The notes: a model not told the origin generated them from the sequence alone. 64,000 nt of DNA from Mytilus galloprovincialis (GCF_965363235.1 NC_134840.1:86400916-86464915); one strand, 5' to 3'. Positions 1 through 14,100 are shown, counted from the stretch's first letter. Program-made: numbers and translations.

Positions 1-1972
1 CCATATATGTTTATAATAAAACTTTATAGGTTTTCATACTTTTTGATGTTGAATATATGGCAAGACAGTGAACAATTTGACTTAAAGGAGATTTGGGGTA
101 CACATCAATGAGATGGATTACAGACTATAAACCATACAAGTTTTAATAAATTGACTTGGTTTTTCAATTATTTTGTTCATTTTTTTTGGGGCTTCAGGTG
201 ACATATGTGGTCTTCAACTTTGTTTACCGTAACTGCATTATTTTTTTCCCCAACATGCATGCAAAATTTCTGCAAAAGTTAAAACAGATGATATTGTTAT
301 GCTGTAGCAAAAAAAAAAAACACACTGTTCAATGCAGGAAATAAGTGTGAAAAATGCAACGGGGTTATAATCACAATAATATAAATTCGTGTTTAGAATT
401 TTTTTATATAAATAAAACAGAATTTTTCTCAATATAGCAAAAATTAAAATTGCTTTTCAGTCTGAAATGACAAAATCACTATTGAATTCACGCAATCATT
501 TCTGAATTCACAGTAGTCAAAATATGGGAAATGTTGCATCACAATAGTCAAATCAAAACAACAGTATAATATGGTCAGCTACACATGATGACAAACAATC
601 CTACCAAGTATAAGAGCTTTCTGTCAAAAAGTCACTGTGGAGTTGCATTCACAAGGTGATTGACCTTCAATACTAAAAAAATTGCGAAGTCCCATAACTC
701 CTGTAAAAATAGTCAAATCAAACTGCTGACATAGCAGGGTGAAGAGAATATAACTACAAATTATATCTGAGACTGGATGTGTTTTGGACAAAGGCCATTA
801 CCATATTGCTGTGGCCTGATGCTAATGGGGATAGAACAGACATTCCTACAACCATCAACTCCAACAATGAAGCAAAGATATCTTTATTTTACTTCTTGAA
901 ACTGAAACTAGAAGTTTTAAGAAACCTTTATTGCTCAACTCATATACATAAAACATACCAAAATTTCTATTGGATTATAAAAACAAGGACATTATCTTCA
1001 ATACACATGATTTGTAATCTATTTCACAAAAAGACTTATGATTAAGATTGATTGTCAGTCATGAACAATTTAGTAGACTTACGGCCAATCTTAGTTGTAA
1101 GTTTTTTTGTGACAATGATTGCAGATCATGTATATTAAAGATATTCTCCTTGTTGTTTTTTTTAGACTCCTGTTCTCAGGAAGGCTAGATCATTATCACA
1201 AGTAATTTTCAAAAAAAATTTTTTTATTAGATAGACCTTTTTTGGAACCATTTTAAAAACTAGACTATGTGATGCCCACACATAGTCTAGTACAAATTTT
1301 CTTTCAAAAGAGCAAATATCAATAAAAAACAAAACCCTGATAAAAAGCACACCTTCAATAAATGAACAAACAGCCAGCAAAGTGAAAATTTCCTAGCATT
1401 CAAACTATAGGAGTTATCTGGTATAGCTACATGTATTTAAGGAATGACTGTAATATTTTTTCTGTCTATGACGAAACAACATCAAAATTGTGGTGCACAC
1501 TGAATAACCTGTGTAGCTGGTCATTTTAAATTGTGCACCACATTTTTTATGATATTTCGAATAGACATAAAAGTATTGCAGTCATTTCTTATAATTTAAT
1601 TCTAAATTTCATTTTAAACCAGAGTAATTAAATCATGAAAAAAAACGTTGATGACGTCCCGGTCACATGACAAAATTATGTCTATGAGCTAATAAACAAA
1701 ATGTCAGCCAATCAGAAGATGTGTTAAATCCAAAATTAAATCATATACAAATGTACCCATAATGGGACGTATAAATGACAGGTGTGAAACAATATGCTCC
1801 CCAACTTTTTGTATTGAAGACCCATTAAAGGCCTTCAGCTGTTTTCTGCTCTTTGGTTGGGTTGTTTCTTTGACACATTCCCCATTTAATTCTCAATTCA
1901 TTTGCACTAATTTGTATGAATGTACCAATCTGAATGACATTTTTCCAATAAAATAGTTTTTTTCTTTTTTTA
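1..1972. other. 3' flank of phnW, no gene seen
   Basis: No convincing coding exon is visible. Open frames here are short and lack recognisable motifs. The stretch is AT-rich with poly-A and poly-T runs and holds one small foldback element (1439-1591). The phnW 3' UTR must lie in its upper part. On the minus strand an AATAAA directly overlaps the stop region (about 1969-1974), and others could lie further on, so the cleavage site is not fixed. Confidence 0.6.
1439..1591. mobile_element. MITE-like foldback element, about 153 bp
   Basis: The left end GGAATGACTGTAATA at 1441 is the inverted complement of the right end, which reads TATTGCAGTCATTTC up to about 1588. The pairing continues inwards through GTCTATGACGAAA against TTTCGAATAGAC and TGTGGTGCACA against TGTGCACCACA. 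That gives inverted repeats of about 57 bp around a loop of about 40 bp. It has no coding capacity. I recall a near-identical interspersed sequence from mussels (memory, not a search). Confidence 0.75.
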
Positions 1973-2115
1973 TTATTTCATTTTTATATTCATTTCTTGA
2001 AGTACTTGTTTAATTGCAGTTAACAATCCTTTCATGTCCTCTGGGTATATATGTCCTATACTTCCTATTCTAAAACAGTCTGCATTCAATACTTTCCCAG
2101 GGTAAATAACGTAAC
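1973..2115 (-). CDS. phnW: phnW exon 8 (terminal, FRIG arginine and stop)
   Basis: After the acceptor TATTTCAG at 2116, the frame set by exon 7 reads [20 protein letters not shown], then [27 protein letters not shown] and a TAA stop at 1975-1973. GYVIYPGK and DCFRIG(S/C)IG are the expected C-terminal PhnW motifs, and Arg386 corresponds to the substrate-carboxylate arginine of the bacterial enzyme (family knowledge). The segment was found by translating the minus strand near the start of the window. It is too short to stand out as an open frame on its own. Confidence 0.93.
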
Positions 2116-5100
2116 CTGAAATAGAAATAGAAATAGACATTTACTTTTCAAAACCAATAATGATGAACATGATGAAAACCAGGTCGAGCACTACAATAAA
2201 TGCAACATTAACTCTAGAGCTTTTAGACTGAAGATATTATCATACAATCTTATTAAAATGACACACAGCGACATATAAAAAATCGAGGAGCAAGTGATGA
2301 GAACTTATTTTAATAAGATTGATTATCAAAATGATTCATATATCTGAGACATTTTCAATTCTAGTGCTTTTAAACTTAAAAACCACTTTTGGTTTGGCCT
2401 TGATATGTCCGAGGCATTTTTAGTTTAAGTGCTTTTAAACTTAAGAACCCCTTTGGTATGGCCTTGATAATATATATGTCTGAGGCATTTTCTTTTTTAA
2501 AGATTGTTAATGGGATTGTTAACCCTTTTGCAGATTTTTATTATTATTGCATATAGATAATTGGGTAAATTCTTAAACTATAAATTTTAATAAAAAATCA
2601 GCATAAATTTCCATAACAGCATACAGTAACTGCTGTGTAACTCAATCAACACTTTTAATAGTTTATAGGAGATAGTTCTAGAATAAATCAGTTAGTTAAC
2701 ATCCAGAAAAAATGATTTTAACTTGTTGATACACATTTTCATTGGGTATATGCTACCTTATGTTTATGCATCAGTTTCACACAACATAAAAGCAAGCTTG
2801 AATTCACTATATGTATTGATTAAGGTGATCCCATTTTTACAAACTTAATATATCTAAATGATATGGGTTTTGCTTACATAAACATCAATGGTGGATAGTT
2901 GTTCCATTAGCAATCATACCTCTTTCTCTTTAATTTTATAATGACTGAACTTTTTTTAGTTCAGCCTGACAAAATTTGTATAGACTTTCCCTATTAAGGT
3001 CATACTTAGTATTTTTATTTGTCCATGTTAAAGGCCGGCTATGTCAGAACAACCATACAAAATTTAGTCATTCATAACATTTGAACATCGAACTGATAAT
3101 AAAATTGAATTACATTAAAAAAAAGAGACTTCAAAGAGTCTGTGTCACTCACCTGATGTTAATATCTAATCATTTTATACTTAGACATGATTAAGCAGTA
3201 ATATGGCTACTGAATTCAAGTTCATTCTCTAATATATGGATAAAAAATACTGTAATTAAATTTTTTTTAGAACAAAACAAAAATCTTAGAGGCTTAAATG
3301 GTAATACAAATAAAATACTGAATAGTTTAAAAATATAAGAAAATGTGGTATAATTGCCAATGAGACAACTCTCCAAAAGAGTCCAAATGACACAAAAATT
3401 AACAACTACATTATATATGTCACAGTACACCTTCAACAATGAGTAAAACCAATACCTTACTTGGAATTTATTATTATTACATTTTATTTTTGACAAGTTT
3501 TCTAATCTTGTACGAATCATAACAATACACAAGGTCTGATAGCTTTTAACCCTATTAAAAAGGACCAGAAATTACAATTTATTCATATGAAAGTATAATT
3601 GATGGCTGTAAGGAGGTTGCAAAATAAAGGACCCCATCCAGACCATCATCCATGTAAGGAGTGATGGATGATGGTCTGGATGCAGTCTTCACGCCGAGTG
3701 GCAGCCCAGGCAGCCCAGGCTGGTAAAATTGCTCTCGGGCCTGTAAAAATTAGACCTACAGGCCAACAGAATTTAACTAAAAAAATATAAAAATTGAGCT
3801 GCGGGCCTGTAGATTTAGCAGTTCAGCGTGAAGACTGTGGATGGGGTCCTTTGTTTCTGTATTCTTAAATGTTCCCTATTATTTATATTTTGTCTATCAT
3901 TCTCTATTCTTTATATTTTAGTACCACATAATTCTCTATTCTTTATATTTAAGAACCATATTATTCTCTAGTCTTTGATTTTTTGCCGTATTTTTTTGTG
4001 TACATATTTCAACAGATTTGATACTCTATTCTGTAAACCCATCCAACCCTTCATGTATACAGAAGGACAAGGAAATAAGACCAAGGAAACATAAATCTAA
4101 ACCTCTGCACAGACAAAAATGACTCAATGCAGAAAATCTAAAACCTCTAGCATTTTAATAAGATTGTTTAATTTAAAGGAAATCCACACTAACTAAAAGC
4201 ACTGATCCACCTACACCTATTGCACATCTAGTAGTAGCCTCACGAAAACACCACAGACAATAACAATAAATTTCATAGTAAATATAGACGTGGTTAAAAA
4301 GCCAGAGGCAAAAATACAACAAAAATAATTATTATGAAATAAGAGGATATAAATTAGGATATCTACCTACAACCAAGATATTAGTGATATGCTTAAGTGA
4401 TTCAGCTTTGCCCTCCAAAGTCTAACTATATGTTTAAATTTTGTCAACTTCTTAACTAATGCGCTCATAAGGACAAGGTTCACTAATGGCACAAAATGGA
4501 CTAAAATATCAACTTTATCATAAAACACCAAAAGGTCTCAATTTGGTTCGTAAATGGGTCTATTTCAAAAGTATAAATGCTAAATATATTAGTTCTTTTC
4601 ATAAGAGTACAAGATATTCGCCAAAAGTAAGCCCATTTTGGACATTTTGTCAAAATATGATGATTTTGTGCATTTTTCAGACCTAAAAGCTTTTGAAACA
4701 CATTTACTGCCACTTACGATCTAAAATGTGTTGTAACCAAAAGATTCCAATTTTGATACAGATTTCATCAAAATTAAAACTTTTTGGATCGTAGATGGAG
4801 ATCCAAGGTTAATTATGCCAAAAACAATTGAAATTATGGACAAAAAGTACCAAAATTGACCTTTTAATACAAATGATGCTCATTTAAGGGGTCATTGCTC
4901 CATAAATAGTAAAGGAAAGTGCCAGAAAAAATATTTTTGTCTTAGTAGTATTATCACAAGTATTTCTATGTGAAATATGTAATTTTTTGGCCCGATTTAA
5001 AAAACATAAAAAATTCAGGGCCAATTTTAACCCTTCATGAACCTTCTCCTTTTCATTTATAATGATTGAAAATTACCCTGAATCTCCTGAGTCCAGATGA

Positions 5101-8100
5101 ACCACACTACTTTTCAGTCTGGCATATTCACTCCATTCAAGGAGTTCATAAGAAAAACATATACGACTGGTACCATGGGTAAACATATAAGACTTTGGGT
5201 GATGGTCAAACAGATAAGATTGTTAGTGTCAATTTGATGAATAGATAAGACTGGCCAACAGTAAAGTATAAAAGACTATGGCGGTGTATGGCCAATTGTT
5301 AAGCATAAAATACTTATGGCCAAAGGTTAAACCAATAAGACAGCAATGTCTATATTTACCTGAAGACTACGGGTAAGACTAGGAGAGATTTAGAGCTAGA
5401 CATTTTGTATAAACACCTTTCTGTTGTTGAAGAATTAGATTGACTATTTACCTAAAGATGTCTTGTTTATTTGTGTTGCATTGTTATGCACTCTACATCT
5501 CCCTTTTATTCATTTCATAGGTAACCATGGGGTGTTTAGCAAACATCAATTAAATTGCATAAAGTCACACCTTATGTTGACAAATAACAGATTTCATATA
5601 ATAGCAAGATTTTACATTATAATCTTTTTAGTGTTCAAAAAAGTTACTTCGTCGTGCATTTCTTTTACACAATAAATGGAAATAAAAAAAATCCCACCTG
5701 GGCTTTCTCAATAATATTTTTACAGTGTTATGTACTACTTTTGGGACAAATTATATCAAAATTATAGACAACTCAAACTACGGACAATTTTATGTTCAGG
5801 GGGTCTTGAAATCTTTTGACAGCTTCCGAAATACTTATTTTTAACCTTTTTCAGCTTGACCAAATCACTACTTTACTTTAAAATTCATGAATCAAACTTT
5901 TTCACAGTGTAATTTTATCCCCCTACTTGCTATTTGAGGCATAAAACATGAAGAAATAAATTTGGAAGGGGTATAAAAAAGATTGGCAAGTAACACACTG
6001 TCCACATTAGGGACTATATTCAAAAATCAAGGGACAATAACTGTACTCGGACCTACTATTTACAGTGTTTCCCTCATTAATGATGGTAATATGGTGCAGA
6101 AATGTCTCTGCATACATTTGTCGAGATTTTTAAAAGGATATAACTTTTTTAAACTTTGGTCTAAATATTTGCATTCTCAATTAAAAATTCCAATAGGAAA
6201 TAGGTTACATTATTGTGAAATTAAAGCATTTTTTTAGGATGTTTCAGCCAGTGGCATTCTTCAGTTTCTAATAATCTATTCAAACTAACATGGTAGATAT
6301 GTCACTTTCACTATCAATAAGATGTTATACATTTTGATTCTTGCAAGGATCTAAATGTGAATTACAACATCTTAAACATTGTGACAAAGACATGTCTACA
6401 ATGTAGTTTACAGTTTAGAAGGTTATTTATTTAAAGAAACTGTAGAAGTTTACTGGCTCATTCAGATCAGGTTTGATTGAAACAGTTGCTGCAGTTTCAG
6501 AGAAGAATATCTAAAAAAAAGTTCACCATGATGGATGAGGATAAAGACTGTAAGTTGCCATAGAAAAACGAGACACGGCCTATAGGGCCAGGGGTTGAAG
6601 GCATAAAACTTTGCTCAGTGCTTGGAGCACAAAAATCATGCTCGAAACATGAAATCCAGCAATTTGATTGGTTGATTTTCGAGTCCGAGTACAAAAATCA
6701 TGCTCGAAAGTTTTATGACCGTGAGGCCTGTTGTGGTAACAAAAAAAGCACACATTAATTTTTTTTTCATTCCATAATTTAAATGTATTGTAAATTTTCT
6801 AATCAAAGAGCTTTTGATGATAATGATGTTATTTTCAGCCTCAAATAGCATTAAATCTCAGATAGAGTAAATAACTTGGTGTTAAAACCAGTAAAGCATA
6901 TTGAATACCATCAGTAATATCGAACAGGTGTCTCATTTACATCTACAAGATTTTATTCAGTTAAAAATGTCTTTATTCTGTTTAGACTAGAGTATAGTTT
7001 CATCATCTACAGGATAAATTGTTCCTGTCTGCTTTCAAATTCAAAAGGTCATAATTTGTTGATTCAAGTAGGTCACCCAAACCAAAACAGACCTAAATCT
7101 GAAAATGCTCTTCAATATTTACAGACATAAAAATATTATATAAATACTAGTAACTATTTGATTTCAGAATAACTGCAAGACAGGACGACATAAATGAGTC
7201 CAACTTTATATAAGTGTATTTTATCATGTGTTATGCAACAAAATCCAAATCCTATCTTTAATAAGACCCTCCCCTCATATGAAGTTCAAACAATTCATGT
7301 CTATTCACTATCCAAATAAGAAAGTTAACATCGTGAAAGTGAATTTATACACTCATGACTGTCCACCCTGATTATGCTCCCCAATGGATTTAAATGTATT
7401 AGGTTTATTGTTAGACACTAATGTACACAATTGCTATTACGTAATAAAAGATTAAACATTACCTAATTAAAAAAATTATAAGGGATCTTTTCAAAATTAT
7501 TAAAATTTGTTAACAAAGAAATTATTTTTAAGATCTAACAATTAGAAAAGCTAATATTTGTTTTAATTTAACAAACAAACTTTAAGATTATTGTAGACGT
7601 GGATTCATGCATATTATCATTTCGGAATACAAATTTCAATGGATTTTGTGGGAAGGGATTCTGGTTTTTATACTAACTAAAAGGAAGAAGTATGGAGTCC
7701 ACAGTGGGATTTTTACATGATTTTCCAAATAGTTTCTTAATACAGGGCTATTGTGTCCTCGAGACCCCATATTGAATCCTAAATGTGCAAAATAATAAAA
7801 GATAATTAAGGGAAAGAATAGAAATTGGGTACATTGTATGATTATTTCCAGGAAAAAGGATCTGCTCCAAAAACAGTCTCAAACAAAACGGTTTCCAAAA
7901 ATCTTGCCAACAAATGAACAGAACAGAGAAAACTTAACTTCTGCTTTCAGAAGCATTACACTTCCTTCTTTGACCAATTTTAAAAAGTGACTCAAAAACT
8001 TAACCCTGTCATTTGAACTTAAAAAATGATGTCAAACCAGCAAGGACATTTGATACGGTGCTTTTTGTCCGCAATTCGCTTTTTGTCCGCTTTTGCTTTT

Positions 8101-11100
8101 TGTCCGATAATTTTGCTTTTTGTCCGAAACTTTTGCTTTTTGTCCGTTGCTTTTTGTCCGTTTTGCCTTTTGTCCGATTATTTTGCTTTTTGTCCGAAAC
8201 TTTTGCTTTTTGTCCGTTGCTTTTTGTCCGTTTTGCCTTTTGTCCGATTATTTTGCTTTTTGTCCGAAACTTTTGCTTTTTGTCCGTTGCTTTTTGTCCG
8301 TTTTGCTTTTTGTCCGATAGTTTTGCTTCATGTCCGATATGAAATGTGTATATTTATGGCAGGTTTCATTTTGAACTTCAAAATACCATGTCCTTTTAGG
8401 AGTTAAATACAGACCATACTCACATTATAAATGATTTGTACATGAAATTTCATGTGTTTTACAATATATCGCATTACCTCTAAAATGGCTCGAAGCACTA
8501 ATATCCTAGACCCGTAGGTGTTGGTCAACAGAGGGCAAGGGGAATACTCTTGTATATCCCTAAGTCTAAAAAACAACTATTGAAAGCTGGCTAAACTAAG
8601 ACATACTCCAGGTAGGCCATTATACCAGAAGAAGAGGTAGTCAAACTCTTATAAATGGCTTATAGCACTTATGTCCTGGATCTACACGAGTTTATCAGCA
8701 ACGAATTAAAAGGGGCATGAGTTTCGCCGGTATATCACGAAGTAAAAATAAACCTCATTATTGCCAGCTCTTCAAACTATGAGATAGGTAGGCAGTGCCT
8801 CTTAAATGGTCCATGGGCCATGGCACTTATGTCCTCGACCCGTACGAGTTGGTCAGAAGAGGGTAAGGGGAATACTCTAGTATATCACACAGTCCACCAA
8901 AAATAGTGACGGCTGCCCAAACTAAGACATTTTTAGGTGCGCCCTTATACTAGATGTTGGAGTAGTCATTCTCTTAAAAATGGCTCATAGCACTTATGCT
9001 ATAGACCCGAACGAGTTTGTCAACAATGAGTTAAAAGGGGGATGAATTAGCCCGGTATATAACGAAGTTGAAATAAACTGTTGCCCGCTGGCTAAACTAA
9101 GAAATTATCCACGCGGGCCATAATATGAGAGGTAGAGGAAGGGATTGCCTCTATAAAATGACCATGAGCACGTATGACCTAGACCCGTACGAGTTAGTCA
9201 GCAAAGTGTAAGGTTGGTACCCTAGTATATAATAAAGTCGAACTAACATATTGCTGGATGGCTAAGAGATTCTCCGCGTGGGCCATGATACCAGAGGTAG
9301 AGGTTGTCATTACCTCTAAAATGGCCTAAATCACTTATTCCCTAGAGAAGTACGCGGTATCATCAAAGGGTTTAAAAGGGAGTTGGAACCTCTGTTTACA
9401 AAGAAGTCGAAATAAATTATTGCCGGCTTGCTTAAGTACGAGATTCTCCAAGTTGGCCATTAATCCTAGGTTAAATGTGTGCATTGCCTTTTAAATGGCT
9501 GATAAAACTAACGCCTTAGACCTGTACGAGTTTGTCAGCAAAAGGTTAAAGGGGGGATGCGATGCCTCCTTTTACAATGAAAATATAAATTAAGACGACT
9601 GGCCTAACTAAGAGATTCTATACGCGGGGTATTATATCAGAGGATGAGGTAGGCATTACCTCTAACATAGCCATAACACGTATGTCCCAGACCCGTGTAA
9701 GTTAATCAGCAAAGGGTAAGGGGGGTACCTAAGTATATCACAAAGTCGAAATAAACTATTGCTGGCTGGCTAAACGAAGAGATTCTCCACATGGGCCATA
9801 ATACCAGAGGTAGAAGTGGCCATAGCCTCAAAAATGGCCACTTATGCCGTAGACCCGTACCAGTGCTTCAGCAAAGTGTTAAAAGGGGGCGGTGGTATCT
9901 ATGTTTACAACGAAGTCGAAATGAATTATTGCCGGCTGGCCAAACAAAGAAATTCTCAACATAGGCCATTATAACAAAGGTAGTGGTGGACATTGCATCT
10001 AAAATGGCCCATACTTCTTATTCCATTGATCTGTAAGAGTTTGTCAGCAAAGGGTAAGGAGGGTACCCTGGTATATAACAAAGTCGAAATAAACTATTGC
10101 CGGATGGCCAAAAATAAAAGATGATCCACGTTTATCATGATACCAGAGGTAGAGGTGGGCCTTGCCTTTAAAATGGTTTATAGCACTTATGCCAGCAAAA
10201 GGAAAGGAGGGTATTCTAGTATATCGCAAAGTCGTTATGAAATATTGCCGGCTGTTCAAACTACGAGATTCACCACATGGGCCATGCTACCAGAGGTATA
10301 GGTGGTCATTGCCTTTAAAATAGCCTATAGCACTTATATGGCATATACCCGTACGAGTTTGTCAGTAAAGAGCTAAAATGAGGAGGTGGTACCTCTGTTC
10401 ACATTAAAGTCAAAATAACTGTAGCCGGTAGGCCAAACTCCGGGATTCTCTACGTGGATCGTTATACCAGAGGTAGAGGTTTATTTCGACTTCGTTGTAA
10501 ACAAAGGTAACACCTTTTATTTTTAACCCCTTGCAGGCAAAATCGTACAGGTCTTTGGAATTAGTGTTATATGCCATTTTAAAGGCAATTACCATATCTA
10601 TCTCTGGTAAAATGGCCTACGTGGAGAACCTCTTAGTTTGGCCAGCCGGCAATACTTTATTTCGACTTTGTTGTAAACAGCGGTACCATCTCCCCCTTTT
10701 GATTCATTATTGTCAAACTCGTACGGGTCTAGGGCATAAGTGCTATAAGAAATTTGTATGGCAATGCCCTCCTCTATCTCTGGTAAAATGGCCTACGTGG
10801 AGAATCTTTTAGTTTGGCCAGCCGGCAATTATTAAAGTGTATTTCGACTTCGTTGCAAACAGAGGTACCACCTTACCCTTTTAATTCATTGTTGTCAAAC
10901 TCGTACGGGTCTTGGGCCTAAGTGATCTGTGCCTTTTTTTAAGGTAATGCCTACTTCTACCTCTGGCATCATACCCAACGTGGAGAATCTCTTGGCCAGC
11001 CGGCAATTGTTTATTTCGACTTTTTTATATACCAAGGTACTTCCCTAACCCTTTGCTGACTTACTCGCTGGCTTATCCCTTATTGTAAGTAAGTAAGTTC

Positions 11101-14100
11101 AATAAATATAAGACTATATGCCAGGTCTTTCTGACAACCAATTACAAACAAATTGGGGTTTATCTAATGAGGCTTTTCCCAGGATGCAATTGCTCGTAGA
11201 CTGTATACAGTTGACCAAATAATCCACAAATTCCGCAAAAGGATCTTTTAATTATAGGCCATGTCCATTTAGACATTAAGCAACAAAAGCCCAGCATGAC
11301 CGATGCATTTGTCTTTAACATCTCCGATATTGATTCCGCGTGGCCTTCCAATTGACATGAGTGTCCATTGGTGTTCATTGTTAAACCTTTGGAGCTATAT
11401 CAGTTTGTGTGGAAATTAAGAGCACGATGACCTTCCCTTGGTGATAACAACATGACCAACAACCATATCGTGTGTTACCAAAAGCCGTCAGCGATAGTCA
11501 CACCGACAATTTGCTACCTTCGTGGACAAAAGCCTGGCTTTTCGCTGGATCCTAATTAACATCTAGTGTTGTCACTACCATTTGCTGTAGAGATTTAGTT
11601 GCACAACATAACAGAAACATTCTTTGTAAATACTCTATGTTGATATTTTGACATTTGGATGGTTCATATACCAATTGTAGCCGAAAAATGATAATGAAAC
11701 ATTTCTGTTTAATATCGATCTATTGTTGGAATTGTAAATTTTCATATTCAATTTTTGTTTGGTTAAAGATGACCATTTTAAATAAAGATTTTAATTTTTT
11801 AAAAAGCAAATGTTAGACTTGTGCTTTTATTGCCACTCAGTTCATATAACCTGTCATTTTAGTCGAGCCTGTAACTTTTGTTGCAGAAAGCTCGACATAT
11901 GAATAGTGATCCGGCGGCGGCGGCGGCGTAAGTTAACTTCTGAAAAGCTTATTATTTTAGAAGGTGGAAGAATTGGATGCTTCATACTCTGTATATATAT
12001 GCCGCATGTTACGAAGTTTCTGTCAGTCACATGTCCAATGTCCTTGACCTCATTTTCATGGTTCAGTGATCACTTGAAAAAAAAGTTCAGAATTTTTGTA
12101 ATGTTGAATTCTCTCTTATTATAAGTAATAGGATAACTATATTTGGTATGTGCGTACCTTGCAAGGTACTCATGCCCGTCAGACAGTTTTCACTTGACCT
12201 CGACTTCATTTCGTGGATCAGTGAACAAAGGTTAGAATAAGTTTTGGTGGTCAAGTCCACATCTCAGATACTATAAGCAACAGGGCTAGTATATTCGGTG
12301 TATGGAAGGACTGTAAGGTGTACATGTCCAACTGGTAGGTGTCATCTGACCTTGACCTCATTTTCACGGTTCAGTGGTTATAGTTAAATTTTTCTGTCTT
12401 GGTCTGTTTTTCTCATACTTTATGCAATGAGTCTACAATATTTGTTGTATGGAATGATTGTAAGGTGTACATGTCTAGCGGGAAGATATCATCTGACCTT
12501 GACCTCATTTTCATGGTTCAGTGGTCAAAGTTCAGTTTTTGAGTTTTGGTCTTTTTATCTAATATTATATGCCAAAGGTCACTATAGTTGGTGCATGAAA
12601 ATATCTTATGATCTATATATAAGTCTCCCAGGTTTTATTTGACCATGACCTCAATTTCACGGTTCATTGCACAGTGTTAAGTTTTTGTGTTTTGGTCTGT
12701 TTTTCTTAAACTATAAGTAATAGGTCAAGTATATTTGTTGTATCGAAGAATTGTTAGCTGTTCATGTCTGCCTGGTATGGTTCGTCTGACCTTTACCTCA
12801 TTTTCATAATTCATTTGGTCTTTGTTTAGCTATCTTGGTTAATGTTAAGTTTATGTGGCAGTTGTAATAAATCTTTATACTTAGGGCTATCAACATAATA
12901 TTAATGATGAGTAAAGTAGGCGAGACATTTCAGTGTGTGCACTCTTGTTTAAATGTGCTTATTTATCCGAGTCCTGGACTGCATTCCAGTGGCTTTCATT
13001 CGTTTACTTTTGTGTAAATTTTATACAGATCAGTATTTTTTCAAAGGTTTTACCAATATTTTAGCTGCATGTAACATCTTGAACACTCAGAACAGCAAAA
13101 CAAAATTTAGATTTCAGAAATAAATAGCCTTTAGTCATCGACGAATAGCCGATGATTTCAAGAGTTGTTTTCGTTAAAGGATGATTCCTTTTTTTTGTGC
13201 AATACTTGCTCTTTCGGAGGCTCGAGGGTAATTTCAGCAAAATTTTTATCATTTTTGTTTTCATTACAAATTTTATTTATTACACTATTAGTTATAACTT
13301 TATGAATTGGCTCAAAAATCAACCCAAAAAATCGAATGATTTTGGCCTCAGATTTATTTTTCAAATGTTTATATCACTGTAAAAGCTCCAAATTGTCTCC
13401 CTTTAGTGCAATAATGACATTTTGTTTTGGCGTTAGAATTAAAATGTCTTTTTCAACTCATCGGTGACCTATAGATATTTTTCAAATATGCTTTACGTAA
13501 ACTAAACAGTTGTAAAATTAAATCAATTTCTGTAATTTAGTTCTTTTTTTATTTCGATACATATATCTCTCTATTTCTCCTATTAGTTCAACTTAAAAAA
13601 AAGTACCTTGACAAAAATGGTTGCTTCTTTCGAGGGCAGATTGTGAGCTTAAGTGAACGATAACCCCATGTTTTTATTTGATTTTTCTATTTAGTATATG
13701 ATAAAAGTTCATCTATAGAAAAACAAGCAAAATCCTACATGTATATTTAAAAAATAATGGATTAATACCCTCCAGTTCCCTTAACGACAAAAAAAAAATA
13801 AATAGAACATTACGTTCAAGTATCACCTTTAAACTTTAAATTTCGCCTTAACGATGTTTTCGCGAGAAATCCATGTATTATTATCGAATTACTACATTTA
13901 ATCATTGTCTAGTGCCCTAAAATGAGATTTTCCGAGACGCTGGGTTTGAAATGGGATACCCTATTTAATTTAAACAATATTTGCAATCTTTTCAAAAAGA
14001 TGCAGATGGGAATTTTCGTTCCTTATGAAAGTGTTCGCAAGGAGTTAAATTATAAACTCCTTATAGGATTATCAAAAAGCAACTATTAAGGACCCCCTTG

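Noticed and set aside
8013..8406. Overlapping frames of [11 protein letters not shown] type, up to 126 codons
   Set aside because: They arise from the 70-bp tandem array in three frames at once and are mirrored in the other arm.
8480..11075. Possible tRNA or rRNA genes in the satellite
   Set aside because: No cloverleaf or rRNA core words. The regular spacing is explained by the 168-bp unit.
11160..11378. 72-codon frame identical in both arms (19430-19648) as a conserved gene
   Set aside because: Identity is shared by all arm sequence, coding or not, and there is no recognisable family.
13061..13382. Overlapping frames in the arm as a small gene
   Set aside because: Three frames on two strands are open over the same AT-rich stretch, and no motif favours one.
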